Assembly: GCA_026706485.1 (NCBI GenBank)
Contig: JAPOYR010000009.1
Coordinates: 124,001 to 188,000 of the forward strand
Length of the DNA stretch: 64,000 nt
Direction of reading: 5' to 3'
DNA from: Chloroflexota bacterium
GTDB taxonomy: Bacteria; Chloroflexota; UBA11872
Shown: in pieces, positions 37,234-45,663 of the stretch
How positions within the stretch are numbered: the first letter of the stretch is position 1
How the letters are laid out: the number at the start of each line of letters is the position of its first letter
Notes under the pieces: model-generated
Told to the model about the DNA's origin: nothing
Seen by the model: the letters and a program-made list of their open reading frames with translations, nothing else
Databases searched by the model: none
Position numbers and translations under genes: made by a program

Positions 37234-39509
37234 ACCGCGATCTCGTCGTTGCGCCAGAGTTGAATCCACGTCTGGGTAGTCGCCAGCGACGGCTCGACCG
37301 ACGCCGGCAGGACCACCAGATCGGGCGCCTGCTCGCCCAACGGCTCAACCGTCCACGGCGTGGGCGCCTGGAGGTGCAGGGGCTGCGTGTCCACGGCGCC
37401 GGTCAGGCGCGTGTGGGACAGCACCGAGGCGACGCGCAGTCCGTCTAACCAGCCGAGCTCCGGGGCGAGATGCACGACCGCCGCCGACGGCGCCGCGCGG
37501 AGCGCTTCGAATGACTCGGGATGCGGCTCGACGTCGAGCCTTAGGAACGCCTGCCTGATGCGGTAAAGCGCTTCGGCGCCGTCGCGCGCCAGGAGTTCGA
37601 ACAGGCTCGGATCGGCCAACCAGCCCCGCGCCCGCGGTGGCAGCGCGGCCGCCCAGGCGTCCGTGGCATGGACGTACTCGACGCCCAGCCTGCGGATGGC
37701 GTTGGGCTCCAGGTAGCTGACGGCGTCCAGGTACTCCGGCCCAGTGAAGAAGATCAGGTGGGACAGATTTGGGAACCCTGCGCTACCGGGCCGGCCGGTT
37801 GCCAGGGACACGGCCCAATACGGCCACGCGGGTGTGAGCATGCGGGCGTCCAACGGGATGTGGTCGCGGATGCGGCTCGCCAGCCGGTCCGACATCGCCG
37901 GCATTTCAAACCGCCGCGGAGACGCGGCCGGGCTCTGGCTGCGCTGGTCCCGCGCCGCCCATCCGGTATTGGCCAGCTGCACGCCGCTCCCAACTGCCGC
38001 CGCGAGACTGTGCACAGGGCCCGCAATCGTCGGCCAGACCACGAGGACGACGAGCAGCAGGCCATTGCCGAATCGCCATCGGGCCGACTCCAGGCTCGAA
38101 AGCCGGGCGGCCAGCGCGAGCAGCAGCGCCACGAGCGCCAGATTGCGCGCGTGCCCTGCCAGGCGACTGAGCACCCACGGCGCCGGCGGATAGCTGAGAA
38201 TCAGCCAGGCCATCACCAGCAGTGCGGCCCCCGCAGCCAGTGCCACGACAAGACGATCGCGGCGCGCCAGGACAACGGCGACACCCGCCAAGACCGCGGG
38301 ACCAACGCCCAGCACGCCGATACTCCCCGAACGCGCGTCGAACGCCCCGAGCGCCTGCCAGTGCGTTCCACTGAGGTCCCACGACAGGCCGAGGCCGTTG
38401 GCAGGTCCACCGTCAAGGAGCCCGGTGAAGGCGCCCCCGCCAAACAGCATCAGGAGCACCGCCAGCCCGAGCCCAGCGCCCAGTCGCAGCACTTCGCCGC
38501 CCCCGGGCCGCTCTCGCACGATGTGGACTGCCGCCAGAGCGGCCCACAGGACAACCACGACGGGTGCGAGCGAAGTCACCAAAATGCCGAGGAAGCCGAC
38601 AATTGCCCCGAGCGTCAGCACGCCGGCCCACGTCGCGCGCTCAGGTCCGGCGGCGTGCCCCAGCACCACGAACGTGAGGGCGTATCCGAGAGTGAAGGCT
38701 GGCGTCCAGATGTCGTGCAGCGCCGCCGGTTCCGACGGCCACGACGGACCGAGCGATGGCCAGGTGACCTCGGCAAGGGCGCCCCCGACGTCGCCTGCCG
38801 GGAGTCCGGCGGGCCAGGGAACTTTCAGCACGCCACCGCCCAAGTCGGTCCAGGTCCAGGCGCCGGCCGTGAGCAGCAGCGGAGCAACGACCAGCGCCAC
38901 TCGCCACGCCCCGTGCCGCAACAGCCCCGTCGCCACCACCAAGGCGAAGGATGTCCAGGCGTAGGCGCCCAGCAACTCTTGCACGAACGCCAGGTCGGGC
39001 CCGATCGGCGGCGTGAGCAGGCCGACCAGCAAATCGACGGCGTGGTGGTAGCGCACCGGGCTGCCTGGATTCCAGGGCGTCTCCGGCGGAAATCCGCCCG
39101 CGCGGATCCATGCCGACAACCCCAGATGCAGCGTGGGGTCCGGGCTTTCGAGCAACTGCCGCCCGGCGAGCGTCAGCCACAGCAGGGCCAGGACGGCAAC
39201 GGCGAAGGCCGCCGCCATGCGTGGGTGAGGCCGGATCGGGTGGGGCGCGCGCCACGCAAGGACCGCGCCCAGGACCAGCGTGACGCTCCATCCAATGGCC
39301 GCTCCCGCAAGCCCCGGAACAACGTAGAGCACGACGTTCGTGATCAATCCCCACAGCGCGGGGCCGACAACCAGCCCCTGCGCCAACGTCGCCCGTGCAT
39401 CGGTCTGCCGCAGGGCCACGCGGACGACGACATAGCCGACCGCGGCCAGCGCCGCGAGCTCCGCCGCCAGGAGCAGCAGCCCCGGGACAACTGCCGGATC
39501 AACGATCAT
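37215..39509 (-). CDS. Array member 1: polytopic GT-C-like membrane protein, truncated
   Basis: The last and shortest member of a seven-gene tandem array (764 residues; the others are 935-957). The N-terminal half has about 12 hydrophobic segments. The first long loop, near residues 120-165, contains DPTLHLGL, RAGGFPPETPW and RYHHAVDLL, the layout of GT-C glycosyltransferase loops. The GHARN motif occurs near 445, then extracytoplasmic motifs TGRPGSAGF, YLEPNAIRRLGVEYVHATDAW and LADPSLFELL. It stops at WRNDEIAVYAP plus two residues, exactly where the other six continue into a beta-rich C-terminal domain. The truncation lies inside the overlap with the SAF gene, so the end was probably lost by recombination. 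Function is not known; glycosyl or other transfer at the membrane is inference. Confidence 0.75.
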   Translation of the reverse strand: MIVDPAVVPGLLLLAAELAALAAVGYVVVRVALRQTDARATLAQGLVVGPALWGLITNVVLYVVPGLAGAAIGWSVTLVLGAVLAWRAPHPIRPHPRMAAAFAVAVLALLWLTLAGRQLLESPDPTLHLGLSAWIRAGGFPPETPWNPGSPVRYHHAVDLLVGLLTPPIGPDLAFVQELLGAYAWTSFALVVATGLLRHGAWRVALVVAPLLLTAGAWTWTDLGGGVLKVPWPAGLPAGDVGGALAEVTWPSLGPSWPSEPAALHDIWTPAFTLGYALTFVVLGHAAGPERATWAGVLTLGAIVGFLGILVTSLAPVVVVLWAALAAVHIVRERPGGGEVLRLGAGLGLAVLLMLFGGGAFTGLLDGGPANGLGLSWDLSGTHWQALGAFDARSGSIGVLGVGPAVLAGVAVVLARRDRLVVALAAGAALLVMAWLILSYPPAPWVLSRLAGHARNLALVALLLALAARLSSLESARWRFGNGLLLVVLVVWPTIAGPVHSLAAAVGSGVQLANTGWAARDQRSQSPAASPRRFEMPAMSDRLASRIRDHIPLDARMLTPAWPYWAVSLATGRPGSAGFPNLSHLIFFTGPEYLDAVSYLEPNAIRRLGVEYVHATDAWAAALPPRARGWLADPSLFELLARDGAEALYRIRQAFLRLDVEPHPESFEALRAAPSAAVVHLAPELGWLDGLRVASVLSHTRLTGAVDTQPLHLQAPTPWTVEPLGEQAPDLVVLPASVEPSLATTQTWIQLWRNDEIAVYAPAS

Positions 39510-39643
39510 TCGCCCACTCTTACCGGATGCGTCGGCGCTCGCGATGCGTCACATGGTGCTACGCGATTCTGCTGGCGGCAGGCGGGTCCGCCGCGTGAGC
39601 GCCGCGCGCCGCCGATTCGGCGCAAACACGGCCTGGCGGAACG

Positions 39644-42496
39644 CTACGGCAGCGATTCGCCGCGGACGTTCTCGTGCACCGAGGAGGTGACCCGTCCGTC
39701 CTCGGCGACGTCAATCCGCATCACCGGAATGAAGGCCGCCTCCCGCCAGCGGTTTGGCTGCCATTCGTGCTGCAGGCGGAGCGCCAAGACCCAAGTCCCC
39801 GCGCCCAAGCCGCCCTCCGAGGCGTCGAGCGGCGTCAAGGCCCCGCGGTCGTTCCGCACGGCCAGGGTGGCCGCCGCCACATCGAATTCGTACGAGTGCG
39901 TGCTGCTGGCTGAATTCGACGAGATCAGCCCGGCAAACCACTTGGCGATCTCCGGACCAAGGCGGTGGTCGGGAAAGATGGCGGGCAGCTCCCACGGCCA
40001 GGTGTCCACCGGCACCACCACCCAATCCTGCCCGGTCCAACGCTCCGGCGCCTGGTTGTCGAACGTGGCGGTAAAGGCAATGCGACCGTCTTCGAGGACG
40101 GCATCGGTAATCTGGACGGCCACCGGCGGCGCTTCGAGTGTCACCCGCGGCGGCGTGATTGACGCGACGGTCCCGTTGGGGGCGTAGACCGCGACGACCT
40201 CGTTCCGCCAGATGGGCTGCCGGGCGCCGGGGGGAAAGCCCCACGTCCACGGTTCGACGGACGCCGGGAGGACGATCAGGTCCGGAATGTCCTCGCCGGG
40301 CGGCTCCACCGTCCAGGGCGGGGGCGTACGCGCGGCCAGCCGCAGCGTGTTGATGGCGCCCACGAGTTGGGCGTGAGGCAGGACCGACGCGACTCGAAGC
40401 CGGTCCAGCCAGTTGCTCTGTGGGGCGAGGTAGACCGACGTCGATGGCGGTACCGACCGCAGCGCTTCAAACGACTCGGGGTCCGGCGCCACGTCGAGTT
40501 CGAGGAATGCCGGCTGAATGCGATAAAACGCCTCGTCGCCGTCGCGGTAGAGAAGCTCGAACAGGCTCGGATCCGCCAGCCACTCGCGGGCCCGAGCCGG
40601 CAGCAAATCTACCCAGGAATCGGTGGCGTGAACGTATTCGAGGCCCAAGCGCCGGATGGCGGCCGGCTCCAAATAGTGGCGGGCGTCCCAATACTCCGGG
40701 CCCGGGTGGTAGATCAGGTAGATCACATCGGCAAAGCCCGCGTTGTTTGGCCGGCCGGTGCCGAGGAACACGTTCCAATAGGGCCACTCGGTGGCGAGCA
40801 CGCGTGCATTCACAGCCGTGTGGTCCCGCATGTAGTCGGCCACGGGTCCCGTCAAGGCCCGAAGTTGAAACCGGCGCATGGGCACGTCCACGCCCCGGTC
40901 GCGCAGCTCCGTCTGCACCCACCGGGCGTTGGCCAGCTGCACGCCATTGCCGATCGCCAAACCCAGACTGCGGGCGGGCGCCACGACGGTGGGCCAGGTG
41001 ATCAGGGCGACCAGAACCGCGCCGGCGGCGTAGCGCCAGCGTCCGGGTGGGAAGGTGGAAAGGCGCGAACTCATCGCGAGCACCAGCGCCAAGAGCGCGA
41101 GGTTGCGGGCATGTCCCGCGATGCGGTTGGTGTCCCAAGGCGCTGGCGGATAGGTGAGCGCCAGCCAAAGCAGCACCAGCAATCCGGCGCACGCCGCCAG
41201 CGTCACCACCAGCCGGTCGCGCCGCGCCAACACCACCGCCGCGCCACCAAGCGCCACCGGCCCCAAGCCCAGCAGGCCCAGGCCGCCGGGACGCGCGTCG
41301 AACGAGCCCAGCGCTTGCCATTGCACCGAATCAAGGCTCTCTGCCAGCGTCAGGCCAGCCTGCGGCGATCCATCCAGCAATCCTGTGAAGGCGCCGCCGC
41401 CGCCGAGAAGCAGCAGTCCACCCAGGACCGGACCGGCGCCCAGGCGGAGTGCCGTCGGCACCGGCGGCTCGGTCTGGCGAGCGCGCAGGAAGTGCATCAC
41501 GGCCAGTCCGGCCCAAGCGATCAGGACCACCGGAACGAGCGTGGTCGAAAGGACGCCCAGGAAGCCGACCAATCCCGCGAGCGTCAGCGTCGCTCCCCAG
41601 GACCAGCGTTCATGACGCGCCGCGAAGTTCAGCACCACGAAAGCCAGGGCGTATCCCAGCGGGAATCCGGGTTTCCAAATGTCCGGCAGCACTTGTAAGA
41701 AGTTCGCGCTCGCCGACAACTCGACGTGCGGCCAATAGATGTCGGTGAACGAGGCCCGAATGCCGGCCTCGGGGAGTCCGGCCGGTAGGGGCAGCTGCAG
41801 AACCCCTGCGCCGACGTTGCTGAAGGTCCAGAGTCCGCTGCTCAGCATGAGCGGGGCGGTGACGATCACGCCGACGAGCGATGCCCGCTGCAGCAGCGCG
41901 GTGGTCACGATCAGGACCAGGGTCGTCCAGGCGTAGGCGCCGAGCAGTTCGGAGACGAACGCGAGGTCCGGTCCGAACGGCGGCGTCAGCAGACCCACGA
42001 GGAGATCGGTGCCGTGGTGATAGCGGATGAGCGTGCCCGAGTGCCACGGCAACTCCGGCGGGAATCCGCCCGCACGGATCGTGGCGGCCAGCCCGAGATG
42101 GATGGGTGGGTCGGGAATCAGCATCAGCTGGCGGCTGGCGAGCGCCGCCCACATGAGCGCCAGGACCGCCACGGCGAAGCCCGCGGCCACCCGCGGCCGC
42201 GGACGTATGGCGCGCGGCGCCCGCCACGCCAGGGCCGCACCCAGGGCGAGCGTGATGCTCCAGCCGACGGCCGCCCCCGCGAGCCCCGGAACGACGTAGA
42301 GCACGAAATTGGTGAACAAGCCCCAGAGGGCGAGCCCAACGGCCAGACCCTGGGCCAACGCCACCCGATCGTCGGTCTGTCGCAGCACCACCCGCGCCAC
42401 CACGAATCCGACGGCCGCCAGCGCGGTCAGCTCGGCCGCCAGCAGCAGCAGACCCGGAATGGCCGCCGGATCGACGGTCAAGCGCGCCGCCCCCAC
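39644..42496 (-). CDS. Array member 2: polytopic GT-C-like membrane protein
   Basis: A 950-residue paralogue (945 if the TTG at 42481, which aligns with the other starts, is used). The loop motifs are DPPIHLGL, RAGGFPPELPW and RYHHGTDLL, then DIYWPHVELS and DIWKPGFPLGYAL, and PPAPWDTNRIAGHARN near 450. The second half includes RPNNAGF, HYLEPAAIRRLGLEYVHATD and LADPSLFELLYRDGDEAFYR. The C-terminal domain (about residues 760-945) has RWTGQDWVVVPVDTWPW and HEWQPNRWREAAFIP. Residues about 500-620 are almost identical to array member 3, which suggests recent duplication or gene conversion. The spacer to member 1 is 134 bp. Confidence 0.75.
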   Translation of the reverse strand: MGAARLTVDPAAIPGLLLLAAELTALAAVGFVVARVVLRQTDDRVALAQGLAVGLALWGLFTNFVLYVVPGLAGAAVGWSITLALGAALAWRAPRAIRPRPRVAAGFAVAVLALMWAALASRQLMLIPDPPIHLGLAATIRAGGFPPELPWHSGTLIRYHHGTDLLVGLLTPPFGPDLAFVSELLGAYAWTTLVLIVTTALLQRASLVGVIVTAPLMLSSGLWTFSNVGAGVLQLPLPAGLPEAGIRASFTDIYWPHVELSASANFLQVLPDIWKPGFPLGYALAFVVLNFAARHERWSWGATLTLAGLVGFLGVLSTTLVPVVLIAWAGLAVMHFLRARQTEPPVPTALRLGAGPVLGGLLLLGGGGAFTGLLDGSPQAGLTLAESLDSVQWQALGSFDARPGGLGLLGLGPVALGGAAVVLARRDRLVVTLAACAGLLVLLWLALTYPPAPWDTNRIAGHARNLALLALVLAMSSRLSTFPPGRWRYAAGAVLVALITWPTVVAPARSLGLAIGNGVQLANARWVQTELRDRGVDVPMRRFQLRALTGPVADYMRDHTAVNARVLATEWPYWNVFLGTGRPNNAGFADVIYLIYHPGPEYWDARHYLEPAAIRRLGLEYVHATDSWVDLLPARAREWLADPSLFELLYRDGDEAFYRIQPAFLELDVAPDPESFEALRSVPPSTSVYLAPQSNWLDRLRVASVLPHAQLVGAINTLRLAARTPPPWTVEPPGEDIPDLIVLPASVEPWTWGFPPGARQPIWRNEVVAVYAPNGTVASITPPRVTLEAPPVAVQITDAVLEDGRIAFTATFDNQAPERWTGQDWVVVPVDTWPWELPAIFPDHRLGPEIAKWFAGLISSNSASSTHSYEFDVAAATLAVRNDRGALTPLDASEGGLGAGTWVLALRLQHEWQPNRWREAAFIPVMRIDVAEDGRVTSSVHENVRGESLP

Positions 42497-42626
42497 GTCA
42501 AAGCCATCGCAGACTCGTGAGCCGCAGCCTCACCAGGGCAGAGGTTGAGGGAAGCCTCCGGCGACGGCGCGCCGCCGGAGTCATGTTCGTCCAGACAAGG
42601 CATCGCGCCCATCTTGCCCGACCTGG

Positions 42627-45485
42627 CTACGGGGTCGCCTGAGTCCCGGGCGGCAACGTCGCCACGCCCACGTCGTCGAAAACCGCGAACGTGACCTGAC
42701 CGGCATCGGAGATCGTGATCTCCAGCGCCGGAATGAAGGCGACCTCCCGCCAAACGTTTGGCTGCCACTCGTGCCGCAGGCGGATCGCCAGCACCCAAGT
42801 TCCCGCGCCCAGGTCGCCCTCGGCTGCGTCCAGCGGCACAAAGGCCCCGGCGTCGTTGCGTACCGCCAAGCGTGCCGTCGGCACGTCGAATTCGTAGGTA
42901 TGTGGGCCGGTCGCCGAACCCGACGAGATCAGGCCGTCAAACCATTTCGCCACTGCAGGTCCGCGGCCGTCGCCCAGAAACCTGGCGGGAAGCGGCCACG
43001 GCCCATCGTCCAGCTCGACGATGACCCAATCTTGTCCCGTCCAGCGCTCCGGCGCCCGGTCATCGAAGGTGGCGGAAAAGACGATGCGTCCATCGTCAAT
43101 GCGGGCATCGGCGACCTCGACGGCCACCGGCGGTGCTTCGAGCACCGCCCGGGACGGCGTGATTGGTGCGACGGCTCCGTTTGGCGCGTAGACGGCTACC
43201 GCGTCGTTCTGCCAAATGGGTTGCCGGCTGCCGGGCGGAAACATCCACGTCCACGGTTCGACGGACGCCGGGAGGACGATCAGGTCGGGTGCGTCCTCAC
43301 CCAGCGGCTCAACCGTCCACGGCTCAGTCGTGCGCACGTGCAGCGGCAGTGAGTGGATGGCGCCGACCAGCCGGGTGTGCCGCAGCGTCGACGCGACGCG
43401 GAGTCGGTCCACCCAAATGGTTTGCGGAGTCAGGTAGACCGTGGTGGCCGGCGGCACCGAGCGCAGCGCCTCAAACGACTCGGGATGCGGCGCGACATCG
43501 AGCTCGCGGAATGCCGGCCGAATGCGATAGAGCGCCTCGTCGCCCACGCGGATCAACAGCTCGAACAGGCTCGGATCCGCCAGCCATTGCCGGGCCCGAT
43601 CCGGCAGCGACGCTGCCCACAGGTCGGTGGCGTGAACGTATTCGAGGTCCAGGCGCCGGATGGCGGCTGGCTCCAGGTAGTGGCGGGCGTCCCAATACTC
43701 CGGGCCTCGGTGGTAGTTCAGGTGGATCACGCTGGCAAAGCCCGCGTTGTTCGGCCGGCCGGTGCCGAGGAACACGTTCCAATAGGGCCACTCGGTGGCG
43801 AGCACGCGTGCATCCACGGCTGTGTGGTCCCGGATGTAGTCCGCCACGGGTCCGGTCAATGCCCGTAGCTGAAACCGGCGCAAGGGCACGTCCACGCCCC
43901 GGTCTCGCAGTTCCGTCTGCACCCACCGGGCATTGGCCAGCTGCACGCCGTGGCCGACCGCGAGGCCGAGGTTGCGCGCGGGTGTCATCGCCGTTGGCCA
44001 GATGATGAGACCCACCACCAGCGCGCCAACACCGACGCGCCAACGTCCGGGCGGAAGGTCGGAGAGGCGGGAGCCGAGCGCCAACAACAGCGCCACGAGT
44101 GACAGGTTGCGGGCGTGCCCCGCCAGGCGGTTGAGATCCCACGGCGCCGGCGGATAGGTCACCGCGAACCAGACCAGCACCAGCACGCCGGCGCACGCTG
44201 CCAGCGTCACCACCAGTCGGTCGCGCCGCGCGAGGGCCACCGCCACGCCCGCAAGCGCGACCGGCCCCAAGCCCAGCAGGCCCAGGCCGCCAGGACGCGC
44301 CTCGAACGACCCTAGCGCCCGCCAGTGCTCCGACTCGAGGCCCTGCGCCAGGATCAAGGTTGACGGCCGCGATCCGTCCAAGACTCCGGTAAACGCGCCG
44401 CCGCCGCCGAGCAGCAACAGCCCGGCAAGCACGGGGCCCGCGCCCAATTGCAGCGCCGCCCGCGCCGCCGGCTCGGTCCTTCGATCACGGAAAAAGCGCA
44501 CCAGCGCCAAACCGGCCCACACGACCAGCACCGCCGGCGTGAGCGTGATGGACAGCAGGCCCAGGAAGCCGACCAGGCCGGCCAGCGTCAGCGCATCTCG
44601 CCACGACCAACGCTTGCCGCCCGCCGCGTGTTGCAGCACCACGAAGGCCACGGCGTATCCCAGCGGGTATGAAGGCTTCCAGATGTCGGCCAATGCATTG
44701 GACCGATCCGTGACCGGGGGCAGTTCGACGTGCGGCCAATAGACATCGCCGAGCGACGCGCGCAGGCCCGCCTCGGGCAGCCCGGTCGGAATGGGCAGCT
44801 GCAACACGCCGGGTCCAACATTGGTGAGGGTCCAGAGACCGCTGCTGAGCATGAGCGGGACCGTGACCAGCAGGCCGACGAGTGATGCCCGCTGCAGCAC
44901 CGCCGTCGCCACGATCAGGACCAGGCTTGTCCAGGCGAAGGCTCCCAGCAATTCGGAGACGAACGCGAGGTCCGGACCGAACGGCGGCGTCAGCAGGCCG
45001 ACGAGAAGGTCCCTCCCGTGGTGATAGCGAATGAGGACGCCCGCGTTCCAGGGCGACTCCGGGGGAAAGCCACCGGCTCTGATGGTGGCGGCCAGTCCGA
45101 GATGGGTTTGCGGGTCGGCAATCACCATCAACTGGCGGCTGGCAAGCGCGACCCACAGCAGCGCCAGCATTGCGACGCTGAACCCGGCGACCGTGCGGGC
45201 CTGGGGCCGCACGCGACGGCTTGTCCGCCAGGCCAGGCCGGCGCCGATGGCCAGCAGGACGGCCCAGCCGACGGCCGCCCCCGCGAGACCCGGGACGATG
45301 TAGAGCGCGAAATTGGTGAGCACGCCCCAGAGGGCGAGACCGACCACCAGCCCCTGGGCCAAGGCTGCACGCTCATCGCTCTGCCGCAGCACGACCCGCA
45401 CGACGATGTAGCCAACCGCGGCCAGGGTGATGAATTCCGCCGCCAGCAGCAGCAGGCCCGGAACGACCGCCGGATCGAGGATCAA
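42627..45485 (-). CDS. Array member 3: polytopic GT-C-like membrane protein
   Basis: A 952-residue paralogue starting at TTG 45485. Hydrophobic segments lie at about 9-32, 44-64, 67-87 and 100-118, with more up to about 500. The first loop has DPQTHLGL (124-131), RAGGFPPE (136-143) and RYHHG (153-157). Further conserved blocks are YWPHVEL (249-255), DIWKPSYPLGYA (267-278), PPAPWDLNRLAGHARNL (445-461), RDHTAVDARVL (552-562), TGRPNNAGF (575-583) and YLEPAAIRRLDLEYVHATD (603-621). The C-terminal domain (about 765-945) includes RWTGQDWVIVELDDGPW and HEWQPNVWREVAFIP. It is nearest to member 2. The 130 bp spacer to member 2 holds no visible gene. The first Asp/His pair (D124, H128) is intact. Confidence 0.75.
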   Translation of the reverse strand: MILDPAVVPGLLLLAAEFITLAAVGYIVVRVVLRQSDERAALAQGLVVGLALWGVLTNFALYIVPGLAGAAVGWAVLLAIGAGLAWRTSRRVRPQARTVAGFSVAMLALLWVALASRQLMVIADPQTHLGLAATIRAGGFPPESPWNAGVLIRYHHGRDLLVGLLTPPFGPDLAFVSELLGAFAWTSLVLIVATAVLQRASLVGLLVTVPLMLSSGLWTLTNVGPGVLQLPIPTGLPEAGLRASLGDVYWPHVELPPVTDRSNALADIWKPSYPLGYAVAFVVLQHAAGGKRWSWRDALTLAGLVGFLGLLSITLTPAVLVVWAGLALVRFFRDRRTEPAARAALQLGAGPVLAGLLLLGGGGAFTGVLDGSRPSTLILAQGLESEHWRALGSFEARPGGLGLLGLGPVALAGVAVALARRDRLVVTLAACAGVLVLVWFAVTYPPAPWDLNRLAGHARNLSLVALLLALGSRLSDLPPGRWRVGVGALVVGLIIWPTAMTPARNLGLAVGHGVQLANARWVQTELRDRGVDVPLRRFQLRALTGPVADYIRDHTAVDARVLATEWPYWNVFLGTGRPNNAGFASVIHLNYHRGPEYWDARHYLEPAAIRRLDLEYVHATDLWAASLPDRARQWLADPSLFELLIRVGDEALYRIRPAFRELDVAPHPESFEALRSVPPATTVYLTPQTIWVDRLRVASTLRHTRLVGAIHSLPLHVRTTEPWTVEPLGEDAPDLIVLPASVEPWTWMFPPGSRQPIWQNDAVAVYAPNGAVAPITPSRAVLEAPPVAVEVADARIDDGRIVFSATFDDRAPERWTGQDWVIVELDDGPWPLPARFLGDGRGPAVAKWFDGLISSGSATGPHTYEFDVPTARLAVRNDAGAFVPLDAAEGDLGAGTWVLAIRLRHEWQPNVWREVAFIPALEITISDAGQVTFAVFDDVGVATLPPGTQATP

Positions 45486-45663
45486 GCCCCCGACCTCCGC
45501 GGCACATCCAGCGGTTGACGTCGGACCTCGACGACCAGATCGCGGTGCTCGAGGCGCGGCGACGGCTTACGACGGCCGCGGCTGCTCGGTTGATCGGGAG
45601 CTCGCAGGCCGCGAGTATTTCTGTCGTCGATCCTGGGCATTTCGTCCATCTTGCCCGACGGAG

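Noticed and set aside
37668-40187. A plus-strand reading frame of 839 codons across array members 1 and 2
   Set aside because: It reads as His/Arg/Gln-rich translation of the reverse frame, crosses a gene boundary and has no domain. Similar long frames at 40367 and 46459 were rejected for the same reason.
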